DNA from: Candidatus Omnitrophota bacterium
GTDB taxonomy: Bacteria; Hinthialibacterota; Hinthialibacteria; Hinthialibacterales; Hinthialibacteraceae
Length of the DNA: 64,000 nt
Assembly (NCBI GenBank): GCA_016934335.1
Contig: JAFGTC010000261.1
Coordinates: 1-64,000 of the forward strand
Direction: 5' to 3'
In this document: one piece after another, positions 1-9,846 of the stretch
Layout of the letters: every line of letters begins with the position of its first letter
Numbering within the stretch: position 1 is the stretch's first letter
Position numbers and translations under genes: made by a program
Notes under the pieces: model-generated
Databases searched by the model: none
What the model was told of the DNA's origin: nothing
The model's input: the letters and a program-made list of their open reading frames with translations, nothing else

Positions 1-2
1 AG

Positions 3-476
3 GTCGCGCTTCCCGCGGCCGCGCCGGCCTGGCGCTTTTATCTACTCCTGGTTCTCCTGACGGGGACGGTTGTCATGATGGCGTCCGGAAGGCATCTGTA
101 TCGGGAAAACGCCGTTTCTTTGCATCGAGCACGGATGGAAGCCAACACACAGACTTATTTATCCTTGGCGGGAGTCGCGCGATGGCGCGCATCGCAAGGC
201 CTGGGAATGGTTCAGGACGAGTCGCTCTCGCCGGGCGAAAAAGTATTCAAGAATGTCTGCGCCAGCTGCCACGCCTATGATGTGCGCCTGGTCGGGCCTC
301 CTCTCACCGAGATCGCTACAATCTATCCCGACAATCCGGCGGGCATTATTCAATGGGTCAAGAAGCCCGGCAAGAAGCGTCCCGATTATCCGCCAATGCC
401 CGCGATCGCTCTTTCTGAAGCGCAGCACAAAGCCGTTGCGCAATACATTCTCGACCGAGTCGTCGGCGGTGAGTGA
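3..476 (+). CDS. Membrane-anchored class I c-type cytochrome, 5' partial
   Basis: The ORF track starts at 75, but the same frame is open back to the window edge. The added residues form a hydrophobic stretch (WRFYLLLVLLTGTVV) that looks like a transmembrane anchor, so the gene is truncated by the window. A single heme site, CASCH, lies about residues 62-66 of the track ORF. A later YPPMP segment supplies a likely axial methionine, and a C-terminal helix ends the domain, as in small class I cytochromes c. The protein should carry electrons on the outer face of the inner membrane. It could be the cytochrome subunit of a quinol-oxidising or terminal oxidase complex, but the upstream genes are not visible. 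Family call is firm; the partner complex is unknown. Confidence 0.85.
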   Translation, partial: VALPAAAPAWRFYLLLVLLTGTVVMMASGRHLYRENAVSLHRARMEANTQTYLSLAGVARWRASQGLGMVQDESLSPGEKVFKNVCASCHAYDVRLVGPPLTEIATIYPDNPAGIIQWVKKPGKKRPDYPPMPAIALSEAQHKAVAQYILDRVVGGE

Positions 477-521
477 TTTTTTTGGATAGGGCTCGAGGCT
501 TAGAAATAGGGAAATGTTTTT

Positions 522-567
522 AAAAAGCGGATGCGCATCGCCCCGGCGATGCGCATCCGCTTTTTTT
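522..567. terminator. Bidirectional rho-independent terminator
   Basis: A perfect stem (AGCGGATGCGCATCG against CGATGCGCATCCGCT) closes a 6-base loop. It is followed by a run of T on the plus strand and preceded by a run of A, so it also has a T tail on the minus strand. It sits between the convergent cytochrome gene and the five-gene minus-strand operon and can end both transcripts. Confidence 0.92.
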
Positions 568-590
568 CAGTTCAGAAATCTCTTTGGCTA

Positions 591-2555
591 TTAGTTCGCT
601 ACAGATTTCCAGATTTGATGAATCCGCTGCCGGCGATCGTCTTGAGATTCGCCGTATGATTCCATTAATTGAACAAATCCTTGATAGAGTCGTTGGGCGG
701 CGTCGCTGTAGCTTTGATCGGCGGCTTTTTGCGAGGCTTCCGGCAGAGGAGGCAAAGCAAGTCGGGCGCGCTCATGGATTACGTTGAAGCATTGGACGCC
801 CAAGCGGCAATGCGCCGCTTCGTAACTATCGCCCAATTGATTCGATTGGAGCGCCTGGTGCATCTTGAGCAGTGTTTTGCCGTTTTCATCCAGATTGGCA
901 GTCGATAAGGCCGTCTTCGCGGCGCGATTTGGGGAGACAGGGGCCGCCGCGTCTCCCCGCAAAATATGGATATTGGCATTAGAGGGAATGCTTTCATACG
1001 GCAGGGAGATCGAGCGTTCGTCAAAACGGCGCCAGGATTCGCCGTTGATCGTCACTTCGCGGATGCCGCCCGAACCGATGGCGGTCAGATAGATGCGTTT
1101 TTCGCCCAAGCGGATGGGGAATTTTTGTTTGATCTGCGTGATTGCATCGGGAATATGGGGGATGAGGGTTAGGCCTTCCGCCGTATATAAGTATTCAAAC
1201 AATCCGCGGATCATGGCCGCCGGGGGGCCGAACGAGTCGTAGCAGAGATTGATGGGCTCTTTGGGCTGATAGACTTTCGCGCCGAAATCGACCAGAGGAT
1301 TATCCATGCGGAATTGCCGGGCGAAGGTCAAAAGCTGCTTCATGGATCGCCGGATGTCTTCGTATTTTCCAAGACGGCTGTAGCCCATCATCATGCGCGC
1401 TTCGCATGTGGACCAATGCCCTCCATTAACCCATGTACCGAAACTCCACAACCAATTCCCGGCGGGGTCGAGATACATATCGTCCAAGCCGGGGCAGTTT
1501 GCAATGATAAAATCATGGGGGCGAAGTCCGGGGATGGAAGCGATTTTTTGATAGATTTTTTCGGCTTGTGCGTCGTCGACGACCCGGAAGCACATGGCGT
1601 CGTGGTTGGGCGAGGATTCAAAGTAGCCATGTTTTTCTGCGCCGTAAACGCCATGACGCAGGCCGCCGGGATCGATGGACTTCACGAAATAACCTTCGTC
1701 AGTCATGAGGGCGGGCAATCCCTGTTTGGCCAAATCGCGGCGCTTTGCGTAGAGTTTGACTTTCTCCGTTCGGCCCATCATGGATTCCAATTCGATGAGA
1801 CGATCCAGCGCGGCGATGGAGGTGATGGATAAGCCGGCTAGATAGGCTTTTCCAAACGTCCCATCTTCGTTTTTGCATCCCGCAAAACTGGGGGCGAGAA
1901 GATTGCCGGCCGGGCCGGCCAGGAAAAGATTGTTTTGAGGATCGCGCCGGGTTTCCAGAAAATCGGCGCAGCGCTCCAACTTGGGGAGATAGCGGGACAG
2001 GGCCTCTTGATCGCGGCTAATGAGAAGCAGTTCCGCCTGCATGAGCAGTCCGGCGGCGGTGAATTCCATCCCCCAGTCATGGATGTCGACGCGTCCGTCG
2101 CCTTGTTTGGCGATGAAATAGCCGGGGCGTGCGGCGTCGCAGAGGCAGCCGTCGGGAGGAATCCACTGGAAGTCTTTGAAAGGGCGAACTGTTTTACCAT
2201 CGCCCATCTGATCAAACCAAAGATCCTGCGAATTCTGGAGAAATGTGACAAAGGGCTCTTGAAGAAATGGAAGAGAACAATAGGTGGTTCCGTAGCTGTT
2301 TTGAATCCACCATGCATCCCATGTCGGGCCTTCCACGAGGCCGTTCCAGGAGGGCATGTACATCATGGACATGTTTTGAAATTCGGGATCGGGGGCAAAC
2401 ATGCGCCGGGAGACGTCGAGCAGTTCGAGGTATTCCACATCGCCGTTGCCGGAGTAATATACGCCGTCGAAGGCATCGGCGTGAATGCAGCTGTTGAAGA
2501 CCGGCATAAGCCCCATAAATGAAACAAGGCTCAGGCAAATCGTGAAGCGTTTCAT
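591..2555 (-). CDS. Exported six-hairpin glycosidase-like protein
   Basis: The track ORF starts at 2576, but an ATG at 2555 is preceded by GGAGGAG at good spacing and begins a signal peptide (MKRFTICLSLVSF). That start gives 654 residues. The body from about residue 90 to 500 has the alternating helix pattern and Trp/Gly-rich loops of alpha/alpha-toroid glycosidases (GH63/GH78/GH15-like fold), including an ESSPNHD segment and a WSTCEARMM helix. About 100 C-terminal residues are helical and unassigned. It is the last gene of an operon with a sodium symporter, a sugar epimerase and two other exported proteins, so it probably cleaves or binds a glycan outside the cytoplasm. No specific GH family or substrate can be named from reading alone. 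Confidence 0.7.
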   Translation of the reverse strand: MKRFTICLSLVSFMGLMPVFNSCIHADAFDGVYYSGNGDVEYLELLDVSRRMFAPDPEFQNMSMMYMPSWNGLVEGPTWDAWWIQNSYGTTYCSLPFLQEPFVTFLQNSQDLWFDQMGDGKTVRPFKDFQWIPPDGCLCDAARPGYFIAKQGDGRVDIHDWGMEFTAAGLLMQAELLLISRDQEALSRYLPKLERCADFLETRRDPQNNLFLAGPAGNLLAPSFAGCKNEDGTFGKAYLAGLSITSIAALDRLIELESMMGRTEKVKLYAKRRDLAKQGLPALMTDEGYFVKSIDPGGLRHGVYGAEKHGYFESSPNHDAMCFRVVDDAQAEKIYQKIASIPGLRPHDFIIANCPGLDDMYLDPAGNWLWSFGTWVNGGHWSTCEARMMMGYSRLGKYEDIRRSMKQLLTFARQFRMDNPLVDFGAKVYQPKEPINLCYDSFGPPAAMIRGLFEYLYTAEGLTLIPHIPDAITQIKQKFPIRLGEKRIYLTAIGSGGIREVTINGESWRRFDERSISLPYESIPSNANIHILRGDAAAPVSPNRAAKTALSTANLDENGKTLLKMHQALQSNQLGDSYEAAHCRLGVQCFNVIHERARLALPPLPEASQKAADQSYSDAAQRLYQGFVQLMESYGESQDDRRQRIHQIWKSVAN

Positions 2556-2583
2556 TTTTCTTCTCCTCCAAAACACTCAGGTT

Positions 2584-4371
2584 TTATTCTTCGATTTTGT
2601 CATCGGGAAACGAACAGAATCCTCGATAGGCGTAACGGAAGGCAAGGCCTGTTATGATCGAAACAAGGACAGCCCATTTTACCACATCCCAGCGCGCCAC
2701 ATAAAGGCAGGAAAAAGCGATGATGGCGGAGGAAATCGCCGTCGCACCCAACAGCGCAACGCCTAAACCTTTTAAGATGGGAGAACCGCCGTAACTTTCC
2801 ATACCGGCTTTTCGGGCGATGGGGCCCCACCAGCCGAATGGACGAGCGCGTTTGTAGAACTCGATCAATACCTCGTCGGGATCGGGTTGGGTGCATAACG
2901 CCGTCACAACCCATAAAACCAGCGTTGCTCCCATTGAGAGGAAGACGACGAGATATTCCGAATCCGCATCGGGGAACAGGCAGGGGATGAGGATGAATTT
3001 ATTGAATAGAAAAAGAACCGGTCCGCCGAAGGAGGCGGCGATGCGCGCTTTGGCATTAAACCTCCACCACCACCATTGCCCCCAATTGGCCGTTAATTCG
3101 GCGGAGGAAAGACCCAGCATAAATACGGAGATATCGATTACATTTTCCGCCACAGTCGCCACGGTGATCGCCAGGGAGATGATCACGAAGGTTACGATTC
3201 TGCCGACGTTGAGGTAATGGCGCATGCTTTTGTTTTTGGCGAAGCAGCGCCGATAAATGTCGTTAAGAAAAACCTGCGAGCCGAAATTCAGATTCGAATC
3301 GACCGTCGACATGATGGAAGCGCCGAGAGAAATCATGGCTAATCCCAGCAGGCCGGCCGGCATGTAATGCCCGAGAAGCATGCCGTAGGCCAGTTCTTTA
3401 TTGATTTGACCGTCGTGCAGGCCCGGCCATTTCACCATGGCGCCCAAAGCGGGTAAGGTTAAAATCGCCAGCATGAAGAATAGAACGATTTCCGTCCAAA
3501 TATACATTTTGGAGGCTTCGCGGGTGTTGCGGCAGGATAAGACGCGCTGGCCTTCCATGGCGCCGGCCATGGGCGCGACGTCGCCGCCGTAGCCGACGGC
3601 GGTTCCCAGAGTCCAAGCGATGACGCCGACGACGCCCAGCAGTTCGTGGCTGGCGGGAGGATGCCAGCTCACGACGGACGGTCCAAATTGATCAACCAAT
3701 GCTGTATACAATCCCATAGGACCGCCAAAGTCATTCCAGACCAGCGCCATCAGCAGCAGCGATGCGCAGATCATGACCAGGCATTGGATCAAATCCGAAA
3801 CGACGACGCCCACATACCCCGATAAAATCACGTAGAGTAGAATCACGGGGATGACGACAGTGAAGGTTTCCCATTTTTCCCAGCCCAGGATCGAATGGGA
3901 GACTTTGTGCAGACCGAGCAATCCCGCGCCGGTCCAGGCCACGACGGCGATGAAGGCGCTGCGAAGGGCCACCCAGATTCGGACGGTCGTCGCGAGGCCT
4001 CCCGAGAATCGGAATTCGTAAAACTCGGGCGAGGTGAATATTTTGAGTTGGCGCCAGAAGGCGGCGAACAAGACGGCGCCGATCATGAGGGCCAGGCTGA
4101 ACCGGCTGATATACCACCAGCAGATAAACAGGCCGCAGATGACCGTCATGCCGCAATAGGCGGGGGCGACGTCGGCGTTCATGCATGTCGCCGAATAAGA
4201 GACGCCGTTCAGCCAGCCTGGCAATTTTCGACCTGCCAGAAAATAGTTATCGATGTCTTTTTGGGCGAAGCGGCGATAGTACAAGCCCAAGACGATCAAA
4301 CCAAACATATAGACGGCCATTACAATGTAATCGGCCAATTCCAAACGAACGGTGGGCATAAGATCCTGCAT
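2584..4371 (-). CDS. Sodium:solute symporter (SSS/SLC5 family)
   Basis: The 595-residue protein has about 13-14 hydrophobic segments and the SSS N-terminal signature: a first helix followed by DNYFLAGRKLPGW and a helix with SATCMNADVAP. Length is typical or slightly long for the family. It would couple sodium influx to uptake of a small solute, here most likely a sugar released by the operon's exported enzymes, because the next gene upstream is a sugar epimerase (28-base gap) and the next downstream an exported glycosidase-like protein (28-base gap). The substrate is inferred only from context. Confidence 0.88.
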   Translation of the reverse strand: MQDLMPTVRLELADYIVMAVYMFGLIVLGLYYRRFAQKDIDNYFLAGRKLPGWLNGVSYSATCMNADVAPAYCGMTVICGLFICWWYISRFSLALMIGAVLFAAFWRQLKIFTSPEFYEFRFSGGLATTVRIWVALRSAFIAVVAWTGAGLLGLHKVSHSILGWEKWETFTVVIPVILLYVILSGYVGVVVSDLIQCLVMICASLLLMALVWNDFGGPMGLYTALVDQFGPSVVSWHPPASHELLGVVGVIAWTLGTAVGYGGDVAPMAGAMEGQRVLSCRNTREASKMYIWTEIVLFFMLAILTLPALGAMVKWPGLHDGQINKELAYGMLLGHYMPAGLLGLAMISLGASIMSTVDSNLNFGSQVFLNDIYRRCFAKNKSMRHYLNVGRIVTFVIISLAITVATVAENVIDISVFMLGLSSAELTANWGQWWWWRFNAKARIAASFGGPVLFLFNKFILIPCLFPDADSEYLVVFLSMGATLVLWVVTALCTQPDPDEVLIEFYKRARPFGWWGPIARKAGMESYGGSPILKGLGVALLGATAISSAIIAFSCLYVARWDVVKWAVLVSIITGLAFRYAYRGFCSFPDDKIEE

Positions 4372-4399
4372 GGTAAAACTCTTTCAACTGTCTTTCTTA

Positions 4400-5587
4400 T
4401 CAAGATGCAACCGCATTGCGAGCGAGTAGGTCTAGTTCAATGGAACAGCGGTGCAGCGCGCGGGGGACGTGAAAACACCCCTTCCATTTTCCGCCTTTCA
4501 AGGGAAGAAGAACTTCGCCTCGCCGATTCAAGTATCCATACCATTCTCCATACTCGGGATCGCTGAAATGAGACCAACTGTATTCGTGAATTTTCTCGAA
4601 CCATGTCCAGCATTCTTGTTTGCCGGTCAGACGGAATCCCATCAAAAGAGCAATCAAGGCTTCTAAATGAACCCACCAGAGTTTTTGATCCCATTCCAAT
4701 TGCTGCGGAGGCTTTTGATCGAGATCAAGGAAGTAAAAGACGCCTTCGTGGACGGGATCCCAGCCGAATTTCAAGATGCTGAGCGTCGTTTCCACGCACA
4801 AATCGATCAGTTTCCGGTCATTGCGCTTTTGGGCGATATCCATGAGGAACCACATGGCTTCGATGCCGTGACCCGGGATGGAAATGCGTCCTTCGAAGTG
4901 ATCCACCTTCGAGCCGTCAGGATCTCGATTTTCATGCAAGAGGAGACGATCCCGGTCTAAGAAGACGTTGATGATTTCATCAAGGCATCGCGAGACGGTT
5001 TCTTCTTGGAGAGTCGAATCGAGAACGCCTTCCATTTCCATGCATAAATTGGAGAGGATCATGGGGAAGGCCAGCGCTTTGAGCGGCCGCGTTCCCGGAT
5101 ATAGTTTGTTGTATTTCCCTTTGGGGTTGTCCAACCGGTTCAGGATATTCTGGAAGGTTGAGAGAGCGATGTCTCGAGATTGGCTGCAACCCGCCGCACG
5201 CGCATATTGACTGAAGGCCATGGCGGCGAAGCAATCCGAAAAGATATTATAGGGCTGCACCAGAGGGCGGCCTTCTCGATCCAGGGAGAAATACCAGTTT
5301 CCCTCTTCGTCGCGGCCGTGTTGTTGAAGAAAATCAGCGCCGCATTTGGCGGTTTCGAGCCAGGCGGGATTGGGTTCAACATGATTGTACAGATGCGAAA
5401 ACATCCAAACCTGGCGCGCCTGCAGCCAAAGGAATTTATCGGTTTCAAAGACTTCGCCGCTCCGGTTTAAGCAGGTGAAATATCCGCCGAACTCCTTATC
5501 GATCGAATAGCGCATCCAAAAAGGAAGCACATCGTCAAAAAGAGTCGTCTTGTAGAGCGAGCATAATGTTTGCAGTTGATTTTTCAT
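4400..5587 (-). CDS. AGE-family sugar epimerase/isomerase
   Basis: The 395-residue protein matches the N-acylglucosamine 2-epimerase / cellobiose 2-epimerase fold, an (alpha/alpha)6 barrel. Visible family features are the N-terminal [18 protein letters not shown], the [12 protein letters not shown] histidine motif in the middle, and the C-terminal [11 protein letters not shown] and [10 protein letters not shown] segments with the late catalytic histidine. No signal peptide is present, so it is cytoplasmic. In an operon with an SSS importer it probably epimerises an imported mono- or disaccharide at C2 (for example glucose to mannose units). Members act on N-acetylglucosamine, cellobiose or mannobiose and I cannot tell which here. 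Confidence 0.88.
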   Translation of the reverse strand: MKNQLQTLCSLYKTTLFDDVLPFWMRYSIDKEFGGYFTCLNRSGEVFETDKFLWLQARQVWMFSHLYNHVEPNPAWLETAKCGADFLQQHGRDEEGNWYFSLDREGRPLVQPYNIFSDCFAAMAFSQYARAAGCSQSRDIALSTFQNILNRLDNPKGKYNKLYPGTRPLKALAFPMILSNLCMEMEGVLDSTLQEETVSRCLDEIINVFLDRDRLLLHENRDPDGSKVDHFEGRISIPGHGIEAMWFLMDIAQKRNDRKLIDLCVETTLSILKFGWDPVHEGVFYFLDLDQKPPQQLEWDQKLWWVHLEALIALLMGFRLTGKQECWTWFEKIHEYSWSHFSDPEYGEWYGYLNRRGEVLLPLKGGKWKGCFHVPRALHRCSIELDLLARNAVAS

Positions 5588-5613
5588 GATTCTATCTTCT
5601 ACTATTCGTTCTT

Positions 5614-7053
5614 CTACTCTCCGCCGCGTTTCAATCCCAAAGAATTTCGCTTCGTCTTGTAGAATTTTTTGTATTCTTCATACAACTGGACAGTCGCCCG
5701 TCCTCCCGGATGAACGCTGGATTCCGGAGCGTTCATCAGACCGGGGAATTGGTAGCACAGAATTTTTTCAAAGATGGGGAAGCGTAAAAGATCGTCGATC
5801 AATCCTTTGATGGGGCGGGGGTACAGTTCGCCCTGCGATCCGAAGAGAAATACTTCCATATCCATCCACAAATGACCGCCTTCTTCATCGCATATATTCT
5901 GAAGCCAGGCCGCCGCATCTTCGCCGGTTACGTCGCCCTGGGGCATGCGATGAAATCCGAAGGGGCACACGATATCGCAGCAGCGGACGAGTTGGCGCCA
6001 CGCCGCCTCCGTTTGGGTTACGAAGTGGCAGTTGGTCGCCAGCATGATGGGCTTGTGAGGCGCGAAGCGATGGACATGAGTTCGGAATTGTTGAAAGAAC
6101 TCGATGATTTCTTTTTGGTATTGAGCGATCTCCTGCGGAGAATCGTTGGCGGAGACGTGAATAAATCCGGGCGTCTCTTCGGAAATATACCATCCATAAA
6201 AAGAGGGGTGATGACCGTATTTTTGCCAAAGCTCATCGGCGACTTCGCAGTGCCAGCGAAGCGAATCGGCGGAAAAATCGAACCAGGCGTATAGCCCCAC
6301 GCCCATAAAAACATGCATGTTCAAGGCGTCCGCCTGCGAAAGAACCGCTTCGACAGGATCGCGGGCGGCGATGTCCATTCGACCGGGATACAGATGGGAG
6401 GGATAGAAGGCTCTGCCATGGTAGCCGTTTTCGGGGATGTCGTGTTTGTTGTAATAAACCTGATTTCGGAATGTTTCTTGGATGACGATGATATTCATTC
6501 CGATTTCGTGCATCCCGCGCACCAGTTCCTTCCATTGATCGTCAGTGAGCGTCCGGATGTCGCGATTCCAAAGTTTGCCTTCCGTCTCGCTCCAATGATA
6601 GAAACCCATCCAAGCGCCGTCGATCTGCTGAGTGGAGCGAACCGTGGAAGAGACGATTTCGATGGATTGAGAGGCTGCGTAAGATTGAGAGCCGTTCGTC
6701 GCCGAAAAAACGATGTGATGGGCGCTCTCATATCCCTTGGGCTTCCATGGAACCTTAACGCCTTCCCAGGATCGGGGGGCGACGACCGTTTTCCCCTGTT
6801 GGATGTGATCCGTACGATTTGGAGAAGCCGCCGAAAAGGACCAGTGGAACGTTTGCGTCGCATCGGATGGATTGTAAAGTGCGCTGCGCAGATCCACTCT
6901 TATATTCTGAGTAAACGGCGAAGGGGGCGTCAGTGTGATCGACGGCGTCCATTCTTTCTCGGAGGCCGCTTCCAGGCGGCCGCTGAAAAAGAAAGTCAAG
7001 ATCATCAGGGAATAAGCCAACCGACGCGCGCTGATGAAAGAATGACTCTGCAT
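5614..7053 (-). CDS. Exported DUF4434-type TIM-barrel protein
   Basis: The track start at 7119 lies inside the upstream gene. An ATG at 7053, preceded by GCGAGGA, begins a signal peptide ending near GRLEAA and leaves a 7-base gap to the upstream gene, so 479 residues is preferred. After an N-terminal beta-sandwich-like part (about residues 35-140), a region beginning [11 protein letters not shown] and containing [21 protein letters not shown] and LWMDMEVF resembles DUF4434 and related GH-like TIM barrels. The two acidic residues in WYISEE sit where GH families place a catalytic acid. It is probably a periplasmic or outer-membrane glycan-active protein of this operon. Enzymatic activity is an inference. 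Confidence 0.72.
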   Translation of the reverse strand: MQSHSFISARRLAYSLMILTFFFSGRLEAASEKEWTPSITLTPPSPFTQNIRVDLRSALYNPSDATQTFHWSFSAASPNRTDHIQQGKTVVAPRSWEGVKVPWKPKGYESAHHIVFSATNGSQSYAASQSIEIVSSTVRSTQQIDGAWMGFYHWSETEGKLWNRDIRTLTDDQWKELVRGMHEIGMNIIVIQETFRNQVYYNKHDIPENGYHGRAFYPSHLYPGRMDIAARDPVEAVLSQADALNMHVFMGVGLYAWFDFSADSLRWHCEVADELWQKYGHHPSFYGWYISEETPGFIHVSANDSPQEIAQYQKEIIEFFQQFRTHVHRFAPHKPIMLATNCHFVTQTEAAWRQLVRCCDIVCPFGFHRMPQGDVTGEDAAAWLQNICDEEGGHLWMDMEVFLFGSQGELYPRPIKGLIDDLLRFPIFEKILCYQFPGLMNAPESSVHPGGRATVQLYEEYKKFYKTKRNSLGLKRGGE

Positions 7054-7060
7054 TGCCGAT

Positions 7061-9781
7061 TTAATCCTCGCTTTCTGTTTGAGGATTGACGATGATTTCA
7101 TCCACGAACAACCATGCATTTCTCCCGCGGGAGGGATGCCACTCGGGCATCATACCAAGATTTTTCGCTTGGATCAAAACATAGCGAGCGGTTGTGTTCG
7201 TTAAAGAAGTGGAGAATTCATGCGCCAGCGGGCCTTCTTTGCGACGGGAAACATCATGCGTCAGCGTTTGGATTTTCTGGAAATGATCGCCATCCGACGA
7301 GATCGAGATTTCCACGCACTCCGGAAGAAAGATGCCGACATCGACCTGCTGCAGACAACGCAGTTTAATTTCTGTTAGATTTATGGCGCCGCCAAGATCA
7401 ATGACGGCGTCCAAATCGTCGCCTAAATAGCCTTGCCATGAAGAATCGGGGTAGCGATCTTTGGCTAAGAATCCATCCACAAGGGCTTTCTTTCCCAGGG
7501 CTGGATAGGAGGGGCTGTAATCGGTGCGAAGTTCGATGGATTTTCCTTTCGCCGCATGATCGATCATCTTGGGTTTTGGCGTCTGATCGCCTCCGCGGAA
7601 GAAAATGGGGTGCAGTTTGGAGAAATGTTTTTCAATTTCGCTCGATTCCGTCAAATCCCACAAGGAAGTGTTTTTGTGTCGGAGGCCCAGCACAGCGACA
7701 ATCCAGCCCTGCGTCCAACCGGATTCGATGCACCAGGCGCCCCAGCCGGCATCGGCGTTGCTCGCCCAATATTCCCAGCGATTGAAATCGAAGGCGCGGA
7801 ACCATCCGCCGTCCAGTTCTTTTTGACGCTTTGAAAAGATCTGAATGCGGCACAAGAATTCCGCCAATCGGTCGCAGGCGTTTTGGTAGTAGGGGTCGCC
7901 GGTGGCGCAGGCCGCCTCGTGCAAGCCGAGAAAAGCGAAATTGGATGTGTACAGCAAGTCGCAGACGGCGTCTCCGTTTTGCTGGATCAAGGGCGTTTCG
8001 CCGGTTCCGTACGCTTCATTGGATTGCGGGGGGCGCAGCGAGCCTTTGTTAAGATCGCCCAATTCTTCGCGCAGGGCGCCGCTTTCATCTTGCAGCGCGA
8101 GTAATTCACCGGCCATCTGTTTCAGCCAGGCGCGATGCTCGGGCGTATCTTCGATGCGAACCAGCCAGGAAAGAGGGAGCAGCATTCTGGCGCGCTCCTG
8201 TTGGATTCCATTGGTCCAGCGCCAGCCGTCCGGGTACGATTCCATGGTGATTTGGATGGCGGTTTTGGCTTTGTCTAAAAACGGTTTATAGCCGGTTTGG
8301 TGATAGGCCCACAGATAGCAGGCCCACAGATAGGCCTGGTAGTGCGGGGCCACGCTTGTTATGGATTCTTCGAAGTAATGGCGCCAGCCGTTTTGCTCTA
8401 GATTCGGGATGTCGATGCGATCATGCCGGAAACCAAGCGCGCCCGTCGTGCGCAGGCTTCCCAGCAGGCATTTAAGGATTCCTTCATCCCACCGATCCGA
8501 TTCCATTAAACCGGCTGCGGCCATAGTGGCCAACATCACTCGAGCCATGTCGTCGCCGTAGGTCGCTTTTTCCCATGTCCAATTGGTGACGCCCCAGGCT
8601 ATCAAGCCGAATGCAGGGTGGCTGGGATCGCTGCGAACGCCCTGCTGCGCGCATGAATTGAAGTAGACGTAATCCAGCAAATTTTCGGCGTAATCAAAAT
8701 AAGGGTGATTGGCCTGCGCATTGAAATCCCGGCCGAACGCCAATCCCATGGCCGCTTCGGACATGCAGTCGCTGCGCCGAATGATGCGCTGCATCTGCGT
8801 ACCGTTGTATAGGATCTGTGCGCTGTATCCCTCTAAGAAGCCGTGCGAGCCGTCTCCAATGGACAAATTATCAGGAAGCACGCGCGATTCCGAATTCATC
8901 CACCCTGCCGCATAATGTTGAGGGTCAGTGTATCCCTCTTCCAGATGCCTGGCGATTCGCTCTTCATCGGAGGGATCGACCAGCAGCCGCGAATGGACGA
9001 ACCAATCCGCGCCCCGCTGTAAGGCGATTCTCTCCGCTTGTTCGGGGATTTCCCGGCGTTTTGTATAAGTGGGGCGAACATCCTGTTCCCATTGTAAAAC
9101 GGGGATATCCTGACCGCTCAAATCGCTCAGGATGGTTTTCCATACGGTCTGCCAGGATTTATACGGGGAGTAGCGAGCCGTTACGAACTGGCTAAGTTTG
9201 GTCGCTGCGATCCAGGCGTCTTGTTGAGGATGTTTGAAGAGCACCGGCGCCGAGTTTTCCGGGAGGTCGTAGACGGCTCGATCGAATCCTGCGACGCGCG
9301 CGACGACGATCATTCCGCTTTTTACATCTACATCGTAATAATGGCAATCGTTGATGGCTAAGATGCTCATGGAAGGCAGGGAGGGCCCAAAATCTTCGGA
9401 AGCGATTACGCCCCGCTCCCATTTTGTGGTGTGATCCTCTCCGAGGATTATGTTCGGAATCGATTCGGGATATTCCACAAAGAGTTTGAGCCCTTTTTTC
9501 TTCGCTTCGCTCCAGAGAGAATCTTGAACTTTTGTTTTGCTGAACGGATATCCATCCGCCAGGATGAAGACGACGCTCTTATCGCCGGCGCGCCGAACGG
9601 CCTGCTCGGGCGAATCGAACCGTTCGCATTTAAAACCGTTTTCCTGCATGACGCGCAGCAGATCGTTGTCCGCCTGGCATGCAAAGTTCCATAATTCCTG
9701 AGCCGGCAGGCTTGCGGCCGCTCCTGCGATAATCAGGCATGCTGTAAAAACATATCGTTTTATAATGCGAAGCCAAAACAT
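7061..9781 (-). CDS. Large exported protein: alpha-helical toroid plus C-terminal F5/8C (discoidin) domain
   Basis: First gene of the operon, with AGGAG before the ATG and a signal peptide ending near SLPAQ. Residues about 30-270 look like an alpha/beta domain (VVFILADGYPFS, GLKLFVEYPESI) similar to the class-I glutaminase-like domains found in some glycan-active proteins. Residues about 280-690 form a helical toroid, with long Trp-rich helices such as YLWACYLWAYHQTGY. Residues about 760-900 read as an F5/8 type C carbohydrate-binding domain (the stretch from ALVDG through SSWQGYLGDDLDAVIDLGG to a late ARYVLIQAKNLG strand). It likely binds and perhaps cleaves a polysaccharide outside the cell. 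I do not recognise a named family for the whole protein. Confidence 0.65.
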   Translation of the reverse strand: MFWLRIIKRYVFTACLIIAGAAASLPAQELWNFACQADNDLLRVMQENGFKCERFDSPEQAVRRAGDKSVVFILADGYPFSKTKVQDSLWSEAKKKGLKLFVEYPESIPNIILGEDHTTKWERGVIASEDFGPSLPSMSILAINDCHYYDVDVKSGMIVVARVAGFDRAVYDLPENSAPVLFKHPQQDAWIAATKLSQFVTARYSPYKSWQTVWKTILSDLSGQDIPVLQWEQDVRPTYTKRREIPEQAERIALQRGADWFVHSRLLVDPSDEERIARHLEEGYTDPQHYAAGWMNSESRVLPDNLSIGDGSHGFLEGYSAQILYNGTQMQRIIRRSDCMSEAAMGLAFGRDFNAQANHPYFDYAENLLDYVYFNSCAQQGVRSDPSHPAFGLIAWGVTNWTWEKATYGDDMARVMLATMAAAGLMESDRWDEGILKCLLGSLRTTGALGFRHDRIDIPNLEQNGWRHYFEESITSVAPHYQAYLWACYLWAYHQTGYKPFLDKAKTAIQITMESYPDGWRWTNGIQQERARMLLPLSWLVRIEDTPEHRAWLKQMAGELLALQDESGALREELGDLNKGSLRPPQSNEAYGTGETPLIQQNGDAVCDLLYTSNFAFLGLHEAACATGDPYYQNACDRLAEFLCRIQIFSKRQKELDGGWFRAFDFNRWEYWASNADAGWGAWCIESGWTQGWIVAVLGLRHKNTSLWDLTESSEIEKHFSKLHPIFFRGGDQTPKPKMIDHAAKGKSIELRTDYSPSYPALGKKALVDGFLAKDRYPDSSWQGYLGDDLDAVIDLGGAINLTEIKLRCLQQVDVGIFLPECVEISISSDGDHFQKIQTLTHDVSRRKEGPLAHEFSTSLTNTTARYVLIQAKNLGMMPEWHPSRGRNAWLFVDEIIVNPQTESED

Positions 9782-9846
9782 AAGAATCTCCTACTCTTCT
9801 GAAAACGATGTTAAGTCAGCGGAAAGACAAAACGGATAATGGCGAT

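Noticed and set aside
6313-7089. 258-residue plus-strand ORF opposite the DUF4434 gene
   Set aside because: Antisense shadow in a long minus-strand operon.
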